Shown piece after piece: positions 39,244 to 48,859 of a stretch of DNA of 64,000 bases (its first letter is position 1; the number at the start of each line of letters is the position of its first letter). Under the pieces are notes generated by a model. It saw nothing but the letters and a program-made list of their open reading frames with translations, was not told the DNA's origin and ran no database searches. The stretch comes from Hassallia sp050875635. Lineage in GTDB: Bacteria > Cyanobacteriota > Cyanobacteriia > Cyanobacteriales > Nostocaceae. The stretch spans positions 62,001 to 126,000 of the forward strand of contig NZ_JBPAOH010000004.1 of NCBI RefSeq assembly GCF_050875635.1, in the 5' to 3' direction. Both the position numbers and the translations under genes were made by a program.

Positions 39244-42207
39244 ATGTCCCCTACCGACACCTCCGAAAAAGGCTTAGAAACCCTCATCGAAACCAGCTTG
39301 CTGACATCAGGCTACATCAAAGGTGAATCCAGCAACTATAACCGCACCTACTGCATAGATAAAACCCAACTATTACAATTCCTCCGCACAACCCAACCCA
39401 CCCAAATCAGCAAACTCGAAACTAACTACAATACACGCTTCGAGGAAAAACTATTTCAACGCATCTCAGACCAAATCAAAACTAAAGGTATTATTGAAAT
39501 TCTCCGCAACGGTATCAAAGCCGGAGAAGTCAGCCTAACTTTATATTATAAACAACCAGCCTCGCAACTCAACCCCCAAGCCATCCAAAACTATAACCAA
39601 AATATCTTCTCCTTCACCCGTCAACTACATTTTAGTAACGATAAAAAACGGCAATCTCTAGATATAGTAATTTTCATCAACGGTTTACCCCTCATCACCT
39701 TTGAACTGAAAAACAACCTGACTCAACAAAACGTCCAAAACGCCATGCGACAGTATCAAACTGATCGCGACCCCAAAGAAACCTTATTTAACTTTAGCCG
39801 TTGTTTAGTCCATTTCGCCGTAGATGATGAATTAGTTTACATGACCACGGAATTGAAAAAAGAACAAACAATATTTCTCCCCTTCAACAAAGGTAAAAAA
39901 TCTCAAGATAACTTACTTTCTCCTGATAGTGCAGGCAACCCCGTCAACCACAACGGAATCAAAACCGATTACCTTTGGAAAGAAATTCTCACTAAACCCA
40001 GCCTCAGTAACATCATTGAAAATTACGCCCAACTTGTCGAAGAAAAAACAGACGTCAAGCAGAAAAAACGCAAACTGATTTTCCCCCGTTACCACCAACT
40101 CGACCTAGTGCGAAAACTCCTAGCTGATGCCAAAAATAACGGTGTTGGTAAACGCTACCTCGTCCAACATTCCGCAGGTTCAGGTAAAAGTAACTCCATT
40201 AGCTGGCTGAGTCACCAACTCGTAGAACTCACAGATACCAGCGACACAAAACCCGTATTTGACTCCATCATCGTTGTCACCGATAGGAAAATACTCGATA
40301 AACAAATCCGCGATAACATCAAACAATTTGCCCAAGTAAAAGGGGTTGTGGAAGCTATCACCGAAGGTAGCCAACAATTAAAAAAGGCGCTAGAATCAGG
40401 CAAAAAGATTATTATTACAAACGTCTATAAATTCCCCTATATCGTTAACGAAATTCAGTCATTAGGCGATAAACGTTTTGCAATTGTCATTGACGAGGCA
40501 CACTCCAGCCAAGGTGGTAATACTGCCGCGAAAATGAGTGCTAGCTTGAGTAAAGAAGCAGGGGAAGAAGAGGAAACCATAGAAGATAAAATCCTGCGAA
40601 TTATTGCCGAACAAAAACTATCTAAAAACGCCAGTTACTTTGCCTTCACTGCCACACCAAAAAATAAAACTTTAGAAACCTTTGGCATTTATAACTCCAC
40701 TGACGGTAAATTCTACCCCTTTCATAATTATTCCATGAAACAGGCGATAGAAGAAGAATTTATCCTCGATGTGTTAGAAAACTACACCACCTATAACAGT
40801 TATTATAAACTTGAGAAAAATATTGAAAATGACCCCCAATTTGACACCAAACGCGCCAAGAAAAAGCTTAAGCAATATGTAGAAGGACACCCCCACGCCA
40901 TCCGCCAAAAGGCAGAAATTATGATTGACCACTTTCTAGAAGATGTGATTAATCAACGCAAAATTAACGGACAAGCTAAAGCAATGGTCGTCACAAACGG
41001 TATTATCAGCGCCATCCGCTACAAACTTGCTTTTGATGCCTACCTGCGAGAAATTAACTCACCTTATAAAGCAATTGTCGCCTTTTCTGGTAGTAAACAA
41101 GTTGACGGTAAAATAGAGGATGAATCCTCAATGAATCACTTTCCGGGGAATGACATTCCCGAAGAGTTTAAAAAGAGTGAATATCGCTTTTTAATCGTCG
41201 CAGACAAATATCAAACCGGATTTGATCAGCCACTTTTACACACCATGTATGTAGATAAAATCTTAGGCGACATCAAAGCCGTGCAAACTTTATCTCGTCT
41301 CAACCGCGCTTACAAACCTGATAAAAAAGACACCTTTATCTTAGATTTTGTCAACTCAGCCGATGCAATTAAAGCTTCCTTTGACCCATTTTATCAAACA
41401 ACAATTCTCAGCGAAGAAACCGATATTAACCGCCTCAACGACTTACAAGATACCCTAGACCGCTTCCAGGTTTACTCAGAAGACCAAGTAAATGAATTAA
41501 TGACCCTTTTTATCAACGGTGCAGAACGCGACCAATTAGACCCAATTCTCGACGAATGCAAGCAAGTTTTTATTGACGAATTAGACGCAGAACAACAAAT
41601 AGACTTTAAGAAAAAAGCTAAATCTTTTGTACGTAACTATCAATTTCTCGTACAAATTCGGGCTTTCCGCAACCCCTATTGGGAAAGCCTGAAAACCTTT
41701 CTAAAATTTTTAATTACCAAACTTCCTAACCTCAGTGATGCTGATTTATCCAAAGGCATTTTAGAAAGCATTGACATCGATAGCTACCGAGTCGAAAGAG
41801 AAACCACCCTCGCAATTCAACTAGAGGGAGGTGAAGAACTAGCACCCACACCCCCAGATATAGCTGGTAGCAAATATGAACCCAAGTTAGATTCACTCAG
41901 TAATATTGTTCGAGATTTTAACGATCGCTTTGGCAATATTGAATGGACAGAAAAAGATAAAGTCCGGCGTTTATTATTTGAAGAATTACCCGCCGAAATC
42001 AGCCAAGATGAAGAATATCAGAACGCCAAACAAAACTCAGACCGACAAAACGCTAAAATCACCTTTGAGAAAAAGCTAGTTGATAAGTTCCAAGAGATCA
42101 TCTTCGACCAGGAAGAGGCATACCGTAAATTTACAGAGGACTCCGAGTTTAAAACATGGCTGTCTAATACATTATTTAATCTGGATTACGACCAAGACGC
42201 AGCATAG
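39244..42207 (+). CDS. hsdR: Type I restriction endonuclease subunit HsdR
   Basis: HsdR supplies ATP-driven DNA translocation and cleavage. The N-terminal nuclease domain has DIVIFINGLPLITFELKN (Asp, then E-x-K, about residues 135-160). The motor follows: LVQHSAGSGKSNSISWLSHQL is Walker A, FAIVIDEAHSS the DEAH box, and ASYFAFTATPKNKTLETFG motif III. ADKYQTGFDQPLLHTMYVDK and LSRLNRAYKPDKKDTFILDF belong to the second RecA domain, and a helical C-terminus contacts HsdM. The 987-residue length is normal. It is last in the hsdM-hsdS-RHH-xisH-xisI-hsdR set, and all parts look intact. Confidence 0.94.
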   Translation: MSPTDTSEKGLETLIETSLLTSGYIKGESSNYNRTYCIDKTQLLQFLRTTQPTQISKLETNYNTRFEEKLFQRISDQIKTKGIIEILRNGIKAGEVSLTLYYKQPASQLNPQAIQNYNQNIFSFTRQLHFSNDKKRQSLDIVIFINGLPLITFELKNNLTQQNVQNAMRQYQTDRDPKETLFNFSRCLVHFAVDDELVYMTTELKKEQTIFLPFNKGKKSQDNLLSPDSAGNPVNHNGIKTDYLWKEILTKPSLSNIIENYAQLVEEKTDVKQKKRKLIFPRYHQLDLVRKLLADAKNNGVGKRYLVQHSAGSGKSNSISWLSHQLVELTDTSDTKPVFDSIIVVTDRKILDKQIRDNIKQFAQVKGVVEAITEGSQQLKKALESGKKIIITNVYKFPYIVNEIQSLGDKRFAIVIDEAHSSQGGNTAAKMSASLSKEAGEEEETIEDKILRIIAEQKLSKNASYFAFTATPKNKTLETFGIYNSTDGKFYPFHNYSMKQAIEEEFILDVLENYTTYNSYYKLEKNIENDPQFDTKRAKKKLKQYVEGHPHAIRQKAEIMIDHFLEDVINQRKINGQAKAMVVTNGIISAIRYKLAFDAYLREINSPYKAIVAFSGSKQVDGKIEDESSMNHFPGNDIPEEFKKSEYRFLIVADKYQTGFDQPLLHTMYVDKILGDIKAVQTLSRLNRAYKPDKKDTFILDFVNSADAIKASFDPFYQTTILSEETDINRLNDLQDTLDRFQVYSEDQVNELMTLFINGAERDQLDPILDECKQVFIDELDAEQQIDFKKKAKSFVRNYQFLVQIRAFRNPYWESLKTFLKFLITKLPNLSDADLSKGILESIDIDSYRVERETTLAIQLEGGEELAPTPPDIAGSKYEPKLDSLSNIVRDFNDRFGNIEWTEKDKVRRLLFEELPAEISQDEEYQNAKQNSDRQNAKITFEKKLVDKFQEIIFDQEEAYRKFTEDSEFKTWLSNTLFNLDYDQDAA

Positions 42208-42221
42208 AATAGCATTAATAA

Positions 42222-42257
42222 AACCCCTGCAAACGCGATCGCGCTTTTGCAGGGGTT
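42222..42257. terminator. Bidirectional terminator between hsdR and ftsH
   Basis: AACCCCTGCAAA (42222-42233) and TTTGCAGGGGTT (42246-42257) form perfect 12-base arms; the loop is a HIP1 site. A-rich sequence precedes and T-rich sequence follows, as expected for termination on both strands between convergent genes. Confidence 0.8.
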
Positions 42258-42278
42258 AAGTTTTAACTACGTCAGATG

Positions 42279-42327
42279 CGATGTTCCTCGTCTCTTGTAG
42301 AGACGCGAGGAACATCGCGTCTCTACT
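42279..42327. repeat. GCGATGTTCCTCG palindromic repeat
   Basis: GCGATGTTCCTCGTCTCT is followed by AGAGACGCGAGGAACATCGC. The central word AGACGCGAGGAACATCGCGT occurs again at 45118-45139. It ends 4 bp before the ftsH stop codon, so it could be an extra transcript-end hairpin. Confidence 0.65.
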
Positions 42328-42330
42328 GAA

Positions 42331-44169
42331 TTACGCAAACGCAGCGGTTTTCACATCGTTGTTCGCGAGAATTTCTTGCAATTCATCGGCATCCACTGTT
42401 TCCTTCTCAACCAGCATTTGCGCGATGAGGTCGAGAATGTGACGGTTGCCAACCAAGACATCTTTAGCACGAGCGTAAGCTACATCCACCAGTTTGCGGA
42501 TTTCTTCATCAACTGCGGCAGCTGTTTCTTCCGAAAAATCACGTTCTGACATGATATCCCGACCGAGGAACATGTTACCTTGTTGACGACCAAGGGCAAC
42601 TGGACCCAAGCGATCGCTCATGCCAAATCGGGTTATCATCTGCCGAGCAATACGCGCCACTTCTTGTAGGTCGCTGGAAGCACCAACGGTTACTTCTTCT
42701 TCACCAAAGATGATTTCTTCAGCAATCCGACCACCCAAAGCTACCGCCATCTTATTTTCTAGATAAGCGCGGCTGAATAAACCAGTGTCCATCCGGTCTT
42801 CGCTGGGGGTAAACCAAGTTAAACCACCTGCACGACCACGAGGAATAATGCTGATTTTTTGCACTGGGTCATAATCTGGCATCAAAGCACCAACTAAAGC
42901 GTGACCCGCTTCGTGATACGCTACCAAAGTTTTGCGCTTTTCGCTCATTACTCGGTCTTTCTTCTCTGGACCAGCCAACACGCGGTCGATCGCGTCGTTG
43001 ATTTCGTCCATTGAAATTTCCGTCAAATTCCGTCGTGCTGCCAAAATTGCCGCTTCATTCAACAAGTTGGACAAATCCGCGCCGGTGAAACCAGGAGTAC
43101 GACGAGCAATTTTATCCAAATCCACATCCTTCGCCAAAGTCTTGCCACGAGCATGAACTTTGAGAATTTCACTGCGTCCGCCATAATCAGGACGATCCAC
43201 CACAACTTGACGGTCAAAGCGACCCGGACGCAACAATGCTGCATCCAAAACATCCGGACGGTTGGTAGCAGCAATAATGATAATGCCGGTGTTGCCCTCA
43301 AAGCCGTCCATTTCGGTCAGCAACTGGTTGAGGGTTTGTTCGCGCTCATCGTTACCACCGCCTAAACCTGCACCCCGTTGACGACCTACAGCGTCAATTT
43401 CATCGATGAAGACGATACAGGGAGCATTAGATTTAGCTTGCTCGAACAAGTCACGCACGCGGGATGCACCTACACCCACGAACATTTCTACGAACTCGGA
43501 ACCAGAGATGGAGAAGAAGGGAACACCCGCTTCACCCGCTACAGCACGAGCTAGTAAAGTTTTACCTGTACCGGGAGGACCAACTAGCAGCACACCTTTA
43601 GGAATTTTTGCACCAACTGCGGTAAAGCGATCGGCGTTTTTGAGAAAGTCTACAACTTCGTTTAGTTCCAACTTCGCTTGGTCGATACCCGCAACATCAC
43701 CAAAGGTAACTTGGGTTTGCGGCTCCATTTGCACTCTGGCTTTAGACTTACCAAAGTTCATCGCTTGGCTACCCGGACCATTTTGGGCACGACGCAGCAA
43801 AAAGAATAAGCCAACTAAAAGCAATACTGGGAAAAATAAGCTGCTGAGTGCCTTAAACCAAAATCCTTCATCGGTTTGCGGCAAAACAGAAATATCAACG
43901 TTTTTTGCGGTGAGAGTATTGATCAGGTCTGGATCGTTGACCAAGGTGACTATAAACTGGGTTCCTTGATTCGACTTCACAAGAGCCGTAGACCGATCTG
44001 CACTTAAACTGACTTTTGCAACGTTATTGTTTTCAACTTCATTAATAAACTGGCTGTAACGCCATGTTTCTCTGCTTTGCGGTTGTTTGTCAAAGAATGC
44101 TGTTCCTAAAGCTATGACAACAATAAAAAGCAGCGCGTACAGCCCCGCATTTCTCCATCTTTTATTCAC
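42331..44169 (-). CDS. ftsH: ATP-dependent zinc metalloprotease FtsH
   Basis: FtsH is a membrane-bound AAA+ protease; in cyanobacteria FtsH complexes remove damaged photosystem II D1 and other membrane proteins. Two N-terminal membrane segments (GLYALLFIVVIALGTAFF and SLFFPVLLLVGLFFLLRR) flank an outer domain. GPPGTGKTLLARAVAGEAG is Walker A, CIVFIDEIDAVGRQRG Walker B, ATNRPDVLDAALLRPGRFDR the arginine region, and YHEAGHALVGAL the zinc site, with TVGASSDLQEVARIA supplying the third ligand. The 612-residue length is typical. The start matches the family. It is one of several FtsH paralogues expected; which one cannot be fixed here. Confidence 0.94.
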   Translation of the reverse strand: MNKRWRNAGLYALLFIVVIALGTAFFDKQPQSRETWRYSQFINEVENNNVAKVSLSADRSTALVKSNQGTQFIVTLVNDPDLINTLTAKNVDISVLPQTDEGFWFKALSSLFFPVLLLVGLFFLLRRAQNGPGSQAMNFGKSKARVQMEPQTQVTFGDVAGIDQAKLELNEVVDFLKNADRFTAVGAKIPKGVLLVGPPGTGKTLLARAVAGEAGVPFFSISGSEFVEMFVGVGASRVRDLFEQAKSNAPCIVFIDEIDAVGRQRGAGLGGGNDEREQTLNQLLTEMDGFEGNTGIIIIAATNRPDVLDAALLRPGRFDRQVVVDRPDYGGRSEILKVHARGKTLAKDVDLDKIARRTPGFTGADLSNLLNEAAILAARRNLTEISMDEINDAIDRVLAGPEKKDRVMSEKRKTLVAYHEAGHALVGALMPDYDPVQKISIIPRGRAGGLTWFTPSEDRMDTGLFSRAYLENKMAVALGGRIAEEIIFGEEEVTVGASSDLQEVARIARQMITRFGMSDRLGPVALGRQQGNMFLGRDIMSERDFSEETAAAVDEEIRKLVDVAYARAKDVLVGNRHILDLIAQMLVEKETVDADELQEILANNDVKTAAFA

Positions 44170-44306
44170 GCTTGGTCAATCCTCCAATACTTTTTGTAAG
44201 TTAGCTTCCAACCGGCGCAAAGCGCCATCGCGTAGCATCTCTGTTAGGAGAGGGCATTATAAGAATTATGTTAACTTATCTTAAAATATATCAGATTGCC
44301 GCACCC

Positions 44307-45095
44307 TCATGCTATAAAAAGTTCCCGCAAATGCTGAAAAATCGGATGCCTGGGATCATATTCTAGCTTTCCTGTCGGCTGAATGACGGTGTGGATGGGG
44401 ATAAGTTCGACAACACAATTACTGTAAGCGATCGCCTCAAATTTTTTGACTAACTCTGGTGTCCAAGGTTCCTCTCTCACCACTTGCTGCTGAGTGTGAA
44501 GGTAATTTATTAATTGCTCACGCATAATTCCTGGCAAAATTCCCTCTGTTGGAGGCGTCCACCAACAGCCATCAAGCCATCCCCAAAGATTGCCGGTACT
44601 CGTTTCTAACCAATTTCCCGCTTTTGAAACTAAAATTGCTTCTTGAGCATTCAACTTTTGAGCGCTATTTTTTGCCAACCAAGCACTCAGGTAATTTCCA
44701 GTTTTGTGAATCGCAAGACTGCGATCGAGTTCCGGTATTGAAAGTACGCAGTTAGTACCATTTTTTTGCTTATAAGTCAAATCCGGGATTAATAATCTGC
44801 CAGTTATCCACTCTCGTCCATCAGGAAAGACAGTAATTCTGAGAATCGGGAAGTGTGCCATGATAACTTCTGCACCTTGACGCAGACGCTTCCAGTCTGG
44901 TTGCTGCCAACCAAAAATTTGTAAACTAAATTTTAGGCGATCGCAATGTGACACCCAATTAGTTAAACTACTATCCAGCGAATTATCATAAACCCGCAGC
45001 GTAGTAAAAACCGTCGCTCCATAAAGTAACCCCGGATCGTCAATTGCTAACTCCAGAGTTTGAGACTCAATTAATTTGCCGTTATACCAAAACAA
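44307..45095 (-). CDS. Class IV aminotransferase (aminodeoxychorismate lyase/BCAT-like)
   Basis: This 262-residue PLP enzyme has the class IV features: FWYNGKLIESQTLELAIDDPGLLYGATVFTTLRVYD at the start, IHKTGNYLSAWLAKNSAQKLNAQEAILVSKAGNWLETSTGNLWG with the Schiff-base lysine (HKTGNY) and phosphate-binding glycines, and GILPGIMREQLINYL. The family includes aminodeoxychorismate lyase (PabC, folate synthesis) and branched-chain aminotransferases; the short size favours PabC, but the substrate residues are not decisive. It is a single-gene unit with palindromic repeats just upstream of its start. Confidence 0.85.
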   Translation of the reverse strand: MFWYNGKLIESQTLELAIDDPGLLYGATVFTTLRVYDNSLDSSLTNWVSHCDRLKFSLQIFGWQQPDWKRLRQGAEVIMAHFPILRITVFPDGREWITGRLLIPDLTYKQKNGTNCVLSIPELDRSLAIHKTGNYLSAWLAKNSAQKLNAQEAILVSKAGNWLETSTGNLWGWLDGCWWTPPTEGILPGIMREQLINYLHTQQQVVREEPWTPELVKKFEAIAYSNCVVELIPIHTVIQPTGKLEYDPRHPIFQHLRELFIA

Positions 45096-45112
45096 AGCAA
45101 GTGTTAGTAGTT

Positions 45113-45144
45113 AGTACAGACGCGAGGAACATCGCGTCTGTACA
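45113..45144. repeat. GTACAGACGCGA palindrome
   Basis: TAGTACAGACGCGA and TCGCGTCTGTAC arms enclose GGAACA. The central 22 bases, 45118-45139, repeat those at 42301-42322. It sits within 50 bp upstream of the aminotransferase gene. Confidence 0.65.
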
Positions 45145-45177
45145 ATGTTAGTAGTTAGTAGTTCATATTAGCAACTA

Positions 45178-45293
45178 ATACCAATTCTCTGTAAAAATGT
45201 TCTTAATTAGCCTACGAAGGTAGGCTTCGTTCGTTTAGCCCCAGGCTTCTAGCCTGAGGGCTAATAAAACGCAACATCACAGATAATTGGTAT
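45178..45293. repeat. 116-bp element with ATACCAATT terminal inverted repeats
   Basis: ATACCAATT at 45178 and AATTGGTAT ending at 45293 are exact inverted ends, extended by CTCTGT/ACAGAT. Inside are two hairpins, GCCTACGAAGGTAGGC and CCCCAGGCTTCTAGCCTGAGG. It has the structure of a miniature inverted-repeat element. The ATACCAA ends match the outer layer of the element at 16081-16181. Confidence 0.7.
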
Positions 45294-45316
45294 AACACCC
45301 AACCACCAACAAATCT

Positions 45317-46096
45317 TCAATCTTTCTGAGGAAACTTAATTTGATTTCCTTGAGGAGTACTGATTACCTTTCCTCCCAAAGTTTCGATTTGTCCAATTGC
45401 TATTTTACGGGTTTTATCATCAACATGATTAGTTAAAACCATTGCCCATGAAGCAATTTGAGCATGTTTGCTATCAGGATTCTGACTGAGAAACTCAGCA
45501 GTTTTTTGAGAAATAGTTATAACTTGTTTACTTTCTTCATCTGAATAGTTATTCGCCCAGTTTGCCGCAGTTTCAAAAGATTGTCTTGCGGCTGGAGAAT
45601 TACCTAAAAATAATAACTCATCAATTCCTTTATAACGCCACACATAATAAGATTTTTCCGGAACCCAAGGAGATAGTGACTTTAAACTTTTCTCCATTAA
45701 GGCAACAGACCTTTTTGGCATAGCAGCATACATAGAAGTACTAGTAGAAAGACCAATATAAGCTGTTAAAAATCGCGGATCGTTTCCCAAAATGATTTCA
45801 AAATATTCTGGACTGAGACTGTAACCTGTTTTTTCGCGAACTTCATCATCACCAAAGTATTGCAAAAAATCGAGATATACCCAATCGGCAATTAAGTTTT
45901 TATAGCCGAAACTGGGCATATTTTTCAGAAACATAAGACGTAATTTTTCTGATTTAATTTCTCTTTCTATTTTTAAAGATGCAATATTGCTACTGTTCTG
46001 TTTTTGCAATCGCGTAAATTGGATTAATCCAACTCCGAAGATGCACAAAAAGAGTAAAAAAAACGTATTAACACTTTGACGAGATAAAAAGAACAT
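45317..46096 (-). CDS. Conserved cyanobacterial membrane-anchored protein
   Basis: This 259-residue protein has an N-terminal membrane segment (VNTFFLLFLCIFGVGLIQF) and then a soluble helical domain. ADWVYLDFLQYFGDDEVREKTGYSLSPEYFEIILGNDPRFLTAYIGLST and ARQSFETAANWANNYSDEE read like helical-repeat (TPR-like) pairs. The C-terminus, GQIETLGGKVISTPQGNQIKFP, looks like a small separate unit. I know similar conserved hypotheticals in cyanobacteria but no defined function. It probably faces the periplasm or thylakoid lumen. It is a single gene. Confidence 0.75.
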   Translation of the reverse strand: MFFLSRQSVNTFFLLFLCIFGVGLIQFTRLQKQNSSNIASLKIEREIKSEKLRLMFLKNMPSFGYKNLIADWVYLDFLQYFGDDEVREKTGYSLSPEYFEIILGNDPRFLTAYIGLSTSTSMYAAMPKRSVALMEKSLKSLSPWVPEKSYYVWRYKGIDELLFLGNSPAARQSFETAANWANNYSDEESKQVITISQKTAEFLSQNPDSKHAQIASWAMVLTNHVDDKTRKIAIGQIETLGGKVISTPQGNQIKFPQKD

Positions 46097-46206
46097 TCTG
46101 GTTGCTGAAAAATAATCATACTACAGATATATAGTTCCCAGAAATACAACTTAAATAACACGTTCTGTGTTGAAAATTTTATTTACGCTAGAGAATGTTC
46201 ACTTAT

Positions 46207-46497
46207 TTACTTAGGAGCCTTGATTAAAGATAATTGAGATAGCGTTTCCAAACAATAGACAGATGTAGATGCATCAACCAAAAGCTCAAGAGAGAAAAGT
46301 GGTTTTTTGCCCATTGGCAGAAATACAGTACCCATGAGAACTGCACTACCGATTTTGAGCGATCGCCCTGTTATGGTACTGTTGGTTTTAAGGTTGAATC
46401 CAATCCAAAGTGCAAGCAGTCAGATAAGAATAGCGATCGCTCCACATAGCAGCCATTGCCACCGTTCTGGTAATAGAGATTTGGCACTAACTTTCAT
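46207..46497 (-). pseudogene. Small membrane-protein ORF broken by in-frame TGA
   Basis: From ATG 46497 the minus strand reads MKVSAKSLLPERWQWLLCGAIAILI, a TGA at 46420-46422, then LLALWIGFNLKTNSTITGRSLKIG and further to a TAA at 46207. The stop falls inside an apparent transmembrane segment, with sensible sequence on both sides. It may be a decayed small membrane protein gene. The alternative is chance, because no family is recognised. Confidence 0.35.
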
Positions 46498-46633
46498 GCT
46501 TATTTTTTTCTACCCCTTTTGGTCAGATTGTCTAGATGTTTTGAAAAACTACCTCGCTAGGCTGAGGAATTACTTCTGATAATTATTAAAATTTTTAAAG
46601 AGTTATTAATTTATCTTGATTTTTCGTCAGACC

Positions 46634-47281
46634 ATGAAAAAGAGTAACAGCATTTTAGCAAAAGTATTCTTCAGTGCAATTAGTGTAAGCAGTCTTGTTG
46701 CTCTGTCTGCCTGTAACAGTCAGCCGGTTGCCGAAAATTCAACAGTTCCTCCCGCTACAGAAACTCAGACAACCCTTTCCCCCACAACACCGGAAACTTC
46801 AGCAACTACCGTTCCTTCTGCCTCACCAACACCCGCAGGCACAACTGCAAACCAAAATTTGGGAGAATTGGCACAGACAGCAGCCAGTCAGGGTTCATTT
46901 ACAACTTTAACAAAGGCAGTACAAGCCGCAGGTTTAACTGAACAACTGACTGCCAAAGGACCTTACACAGTATTTGCACCTACTGATGCTGCTTTTGCCG
47001 CATTACCAAAAGGTACTGTAGACGACCTCCTCAAGCCACAAAACAAATCAAAGTTAGTCAAGCTTTTGGGATATCATGTTGTACCTGGGCAAGTCACCTC
47101 TAGCCAGCTAACATCTGGAAAAGTCAAAACAGTTGAGGGTACTCCTGTGACAGTAAAAGTTGATAGTGCCAGCAACACAGTCACAGTCAACGGTGCTAAA
47201 GTCGTTCAGGCTGACATTCCCGCTAGCAATGGCATTGTGCATGTAGTTGACAAAGTAATTCTGCCAGCCAATTTTAAGTAA
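46634..47281 (+). CDS. Fasciclin (FAS1) domain lipoprotein
   Basis: This 215-residue exported protein starts MKKSNSILAKVFFSAISVSSLVALSAC, a lipoprotein signal with LSAC lipobox. A Thr/Pro/Ser-rich linker (about residues 30-75) follows, and then one FAS1 domain: FTTLTKAVQAAGLTEQL, GPYTVFAPTDAAFAALP, LVKLLGYHVVPGQVTSS and NGIVHVVDKVILP. FAS1 domains serve in adhesion at the cell surface. The ATG at 46634 is chosen since it starts the signal peptide; the upstream reading is not supported. A strong terminator follows, so it is monocistronic. Confidence 0.9.
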   Translation: MKKSNSILAKVFFSAISVSSLVALSACNSQPVAENSTVPPATETQTTLSPTTPETSATTVPSASPTPAGTTANQNLGELAQTAASQGSFTTLTKAVQAAGLTEQLTAKGPYTVFAPTDAAFAALPKGTVDDLLKPQNKSKLVKLLGYHVVPGQVTSSQLTSGKVKTVEGTPVTVKVDSASNTVTVNGAKVVQADIPASNGIVHVVDKVILPANFK

Positions 47282-47325
47282 GTCTTAAGCACACCTTAGC
47301 GCAAATATAGTTAAGCAAACTAAAT

Positions 47326-47367
47326 AACCCCCTGTTTACGCTTCGCAGCAATAACTGGGGGCTTTTT
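47326..47367 (+). terminator. Rho-independent terminator after the fasciclin gene
   Basis: CCCCCTGTT and AACTGGGGG arms (one T-T mismatch) enclose a GC-rich inner part and are followed by CTTTTT. Confidence 0.75.
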
Positions 47368-48859
47368 CGTGCCTTGGTTTTAAAAGAAGTACACAAAAAT
47401 TTTGTTTGAGAAAAATTCTTATTAAATAGTTTTACTAACGCACTTTACTTAATTGTTATGTTTAACCATTTAAATGTCATTTACCCTGCCAGTTGAACTT
47501 TTGAAGCTGAAAAATAAGGCAAGCAGAAATAGAAACTTATTCATAGAAAGTATTTTTTGTCAAGTATTTTCGCAAAAAAATCATGATTTCCCGTAATTTG
47601 GTTAAATTTAGTGCAAGTTAGGTAGCCCTACTACTGAGGCTCTAATAAGAGCGATGGAAGTAGTCTAAAGTTTAGTAGTCGCAGCTTCACCAAAGCATCT
47701 ACTCCAACTAACGCGCTCTGCCGTATAAATGACCCTAGTCCTTGCTCTTGGCTCAAATTTCTGGCTTTTAAGCGCTCTCCAGCAGCTTGTGAAAAACTTG
47801 TTAATATCTTCATATGCTGTAGCACAAGTGACAATTTCCCATAAATGTCATGCAGTTTTGACCCTTTGTAGGCTAATATCTATAATCTTATGTGTCAAAT
47901 CTTTTGTGAATTGATTAAAATATCGTTGTATACAATAAGAACAGTTTGTCAAGTTTCATAAGGCTGAAATCTCACTTCTTGCGCTAAGGTGTGATTAAGA
48001 CCGAATTGAGAAAGCGCTGATTCTGCCCAATACCTTAACTCCTCAGTTTAGGTGATTGGAAAAAAGCCAGTTGAGTGCTTGAATATGAACAACACAACTG
48101 TTCGGTTCGCAAACTAATGCAAGTGGGTAAGCCTAATCAATCATAAAAACAACAAGTTCGATGAAGCACTCATAGCATCTCAACTGTTTAGCTTTAAGGC
48201 GATGTCTAGTTTACGCAAATTATCACTCAGTAAGATATGAAGTAAATGTAAAAAGGGCTGCACTCAAACATCTAAACTGAGTTAACATTAAATACACGGC
48301 TTCTAAGTAGTTAATGTTTTACATCATACTTAGAAATTAGATAAAGGCAAGTATACCTCAGTTTGAATGTAATGATAATGCCACTGTAAATCCCAAAAAG
48401 ATTTGGCGAAATTTAAGGGTATAATTACTTTTTTCAATACTTTTTAGGTGGAACAGGTTCAAATTTACTTAAAGACTTCATTGTAATTACACAAAAAGAG
48501 TGCAATTTCTGTGAAACAGGCTACAATCGGAACAGTCTTTACATAAACATCTCCCAACAGTCATATTAGTTTTATATGGAGTGGTGAGTTTTTTAGGAAG
48601 ATGAGTCTTTTTTAGACCGATTAGTCAAAAGTGATGTGCAACAGCAACACTTATGGCGTTTAGTTTCATCATCAGAAGTCGGTTGAAACGGCGGCTTCGC
48701 ACTTAAGCTAGAAACACCTCCCTTGGGAGGCGTAAAGATTCCGGAAATATTAGTGGCTTTCTTTAAGCCTTGTATTTTCGGTTGTCAAAAAGCTCATTTA
48801 TAAGAGCAGTAAAAACATCTTTCCTGAATTGATTCTGCAAGGAGCATGAGGAACGCGGC
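47368..48859 (+). other. Long gene-free region upstream of sigA
   Basis: About 1.5 kb shows no convincing ORF on either strand. It holds AT-rich sequence, a GGTAGCCCTACTACTGAGGC stretch with local pairing near 47628-47700, and a CCTCCC/GGGAGG hairpin at 48718-48731. GGAGCATGAGG precedes the sigA ATG. Multiple sigA promoters, a long 5' leader or an unannotated small RNA are possible. I recognise no known RNA family here. Confidence 0.5.

Noticed and set aside
46307..46579. 90-codon ORF on the + strand
   Set aside because: No ribosome site, unusual composition, and it overlaps a more sensible (though broken) frame on the other strand.
47729..47914. Short ORFs on both strands in the region upstream of sigA
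   Set aside because: No ribosome site, unusual residue composition and no family; treated as non-coding.
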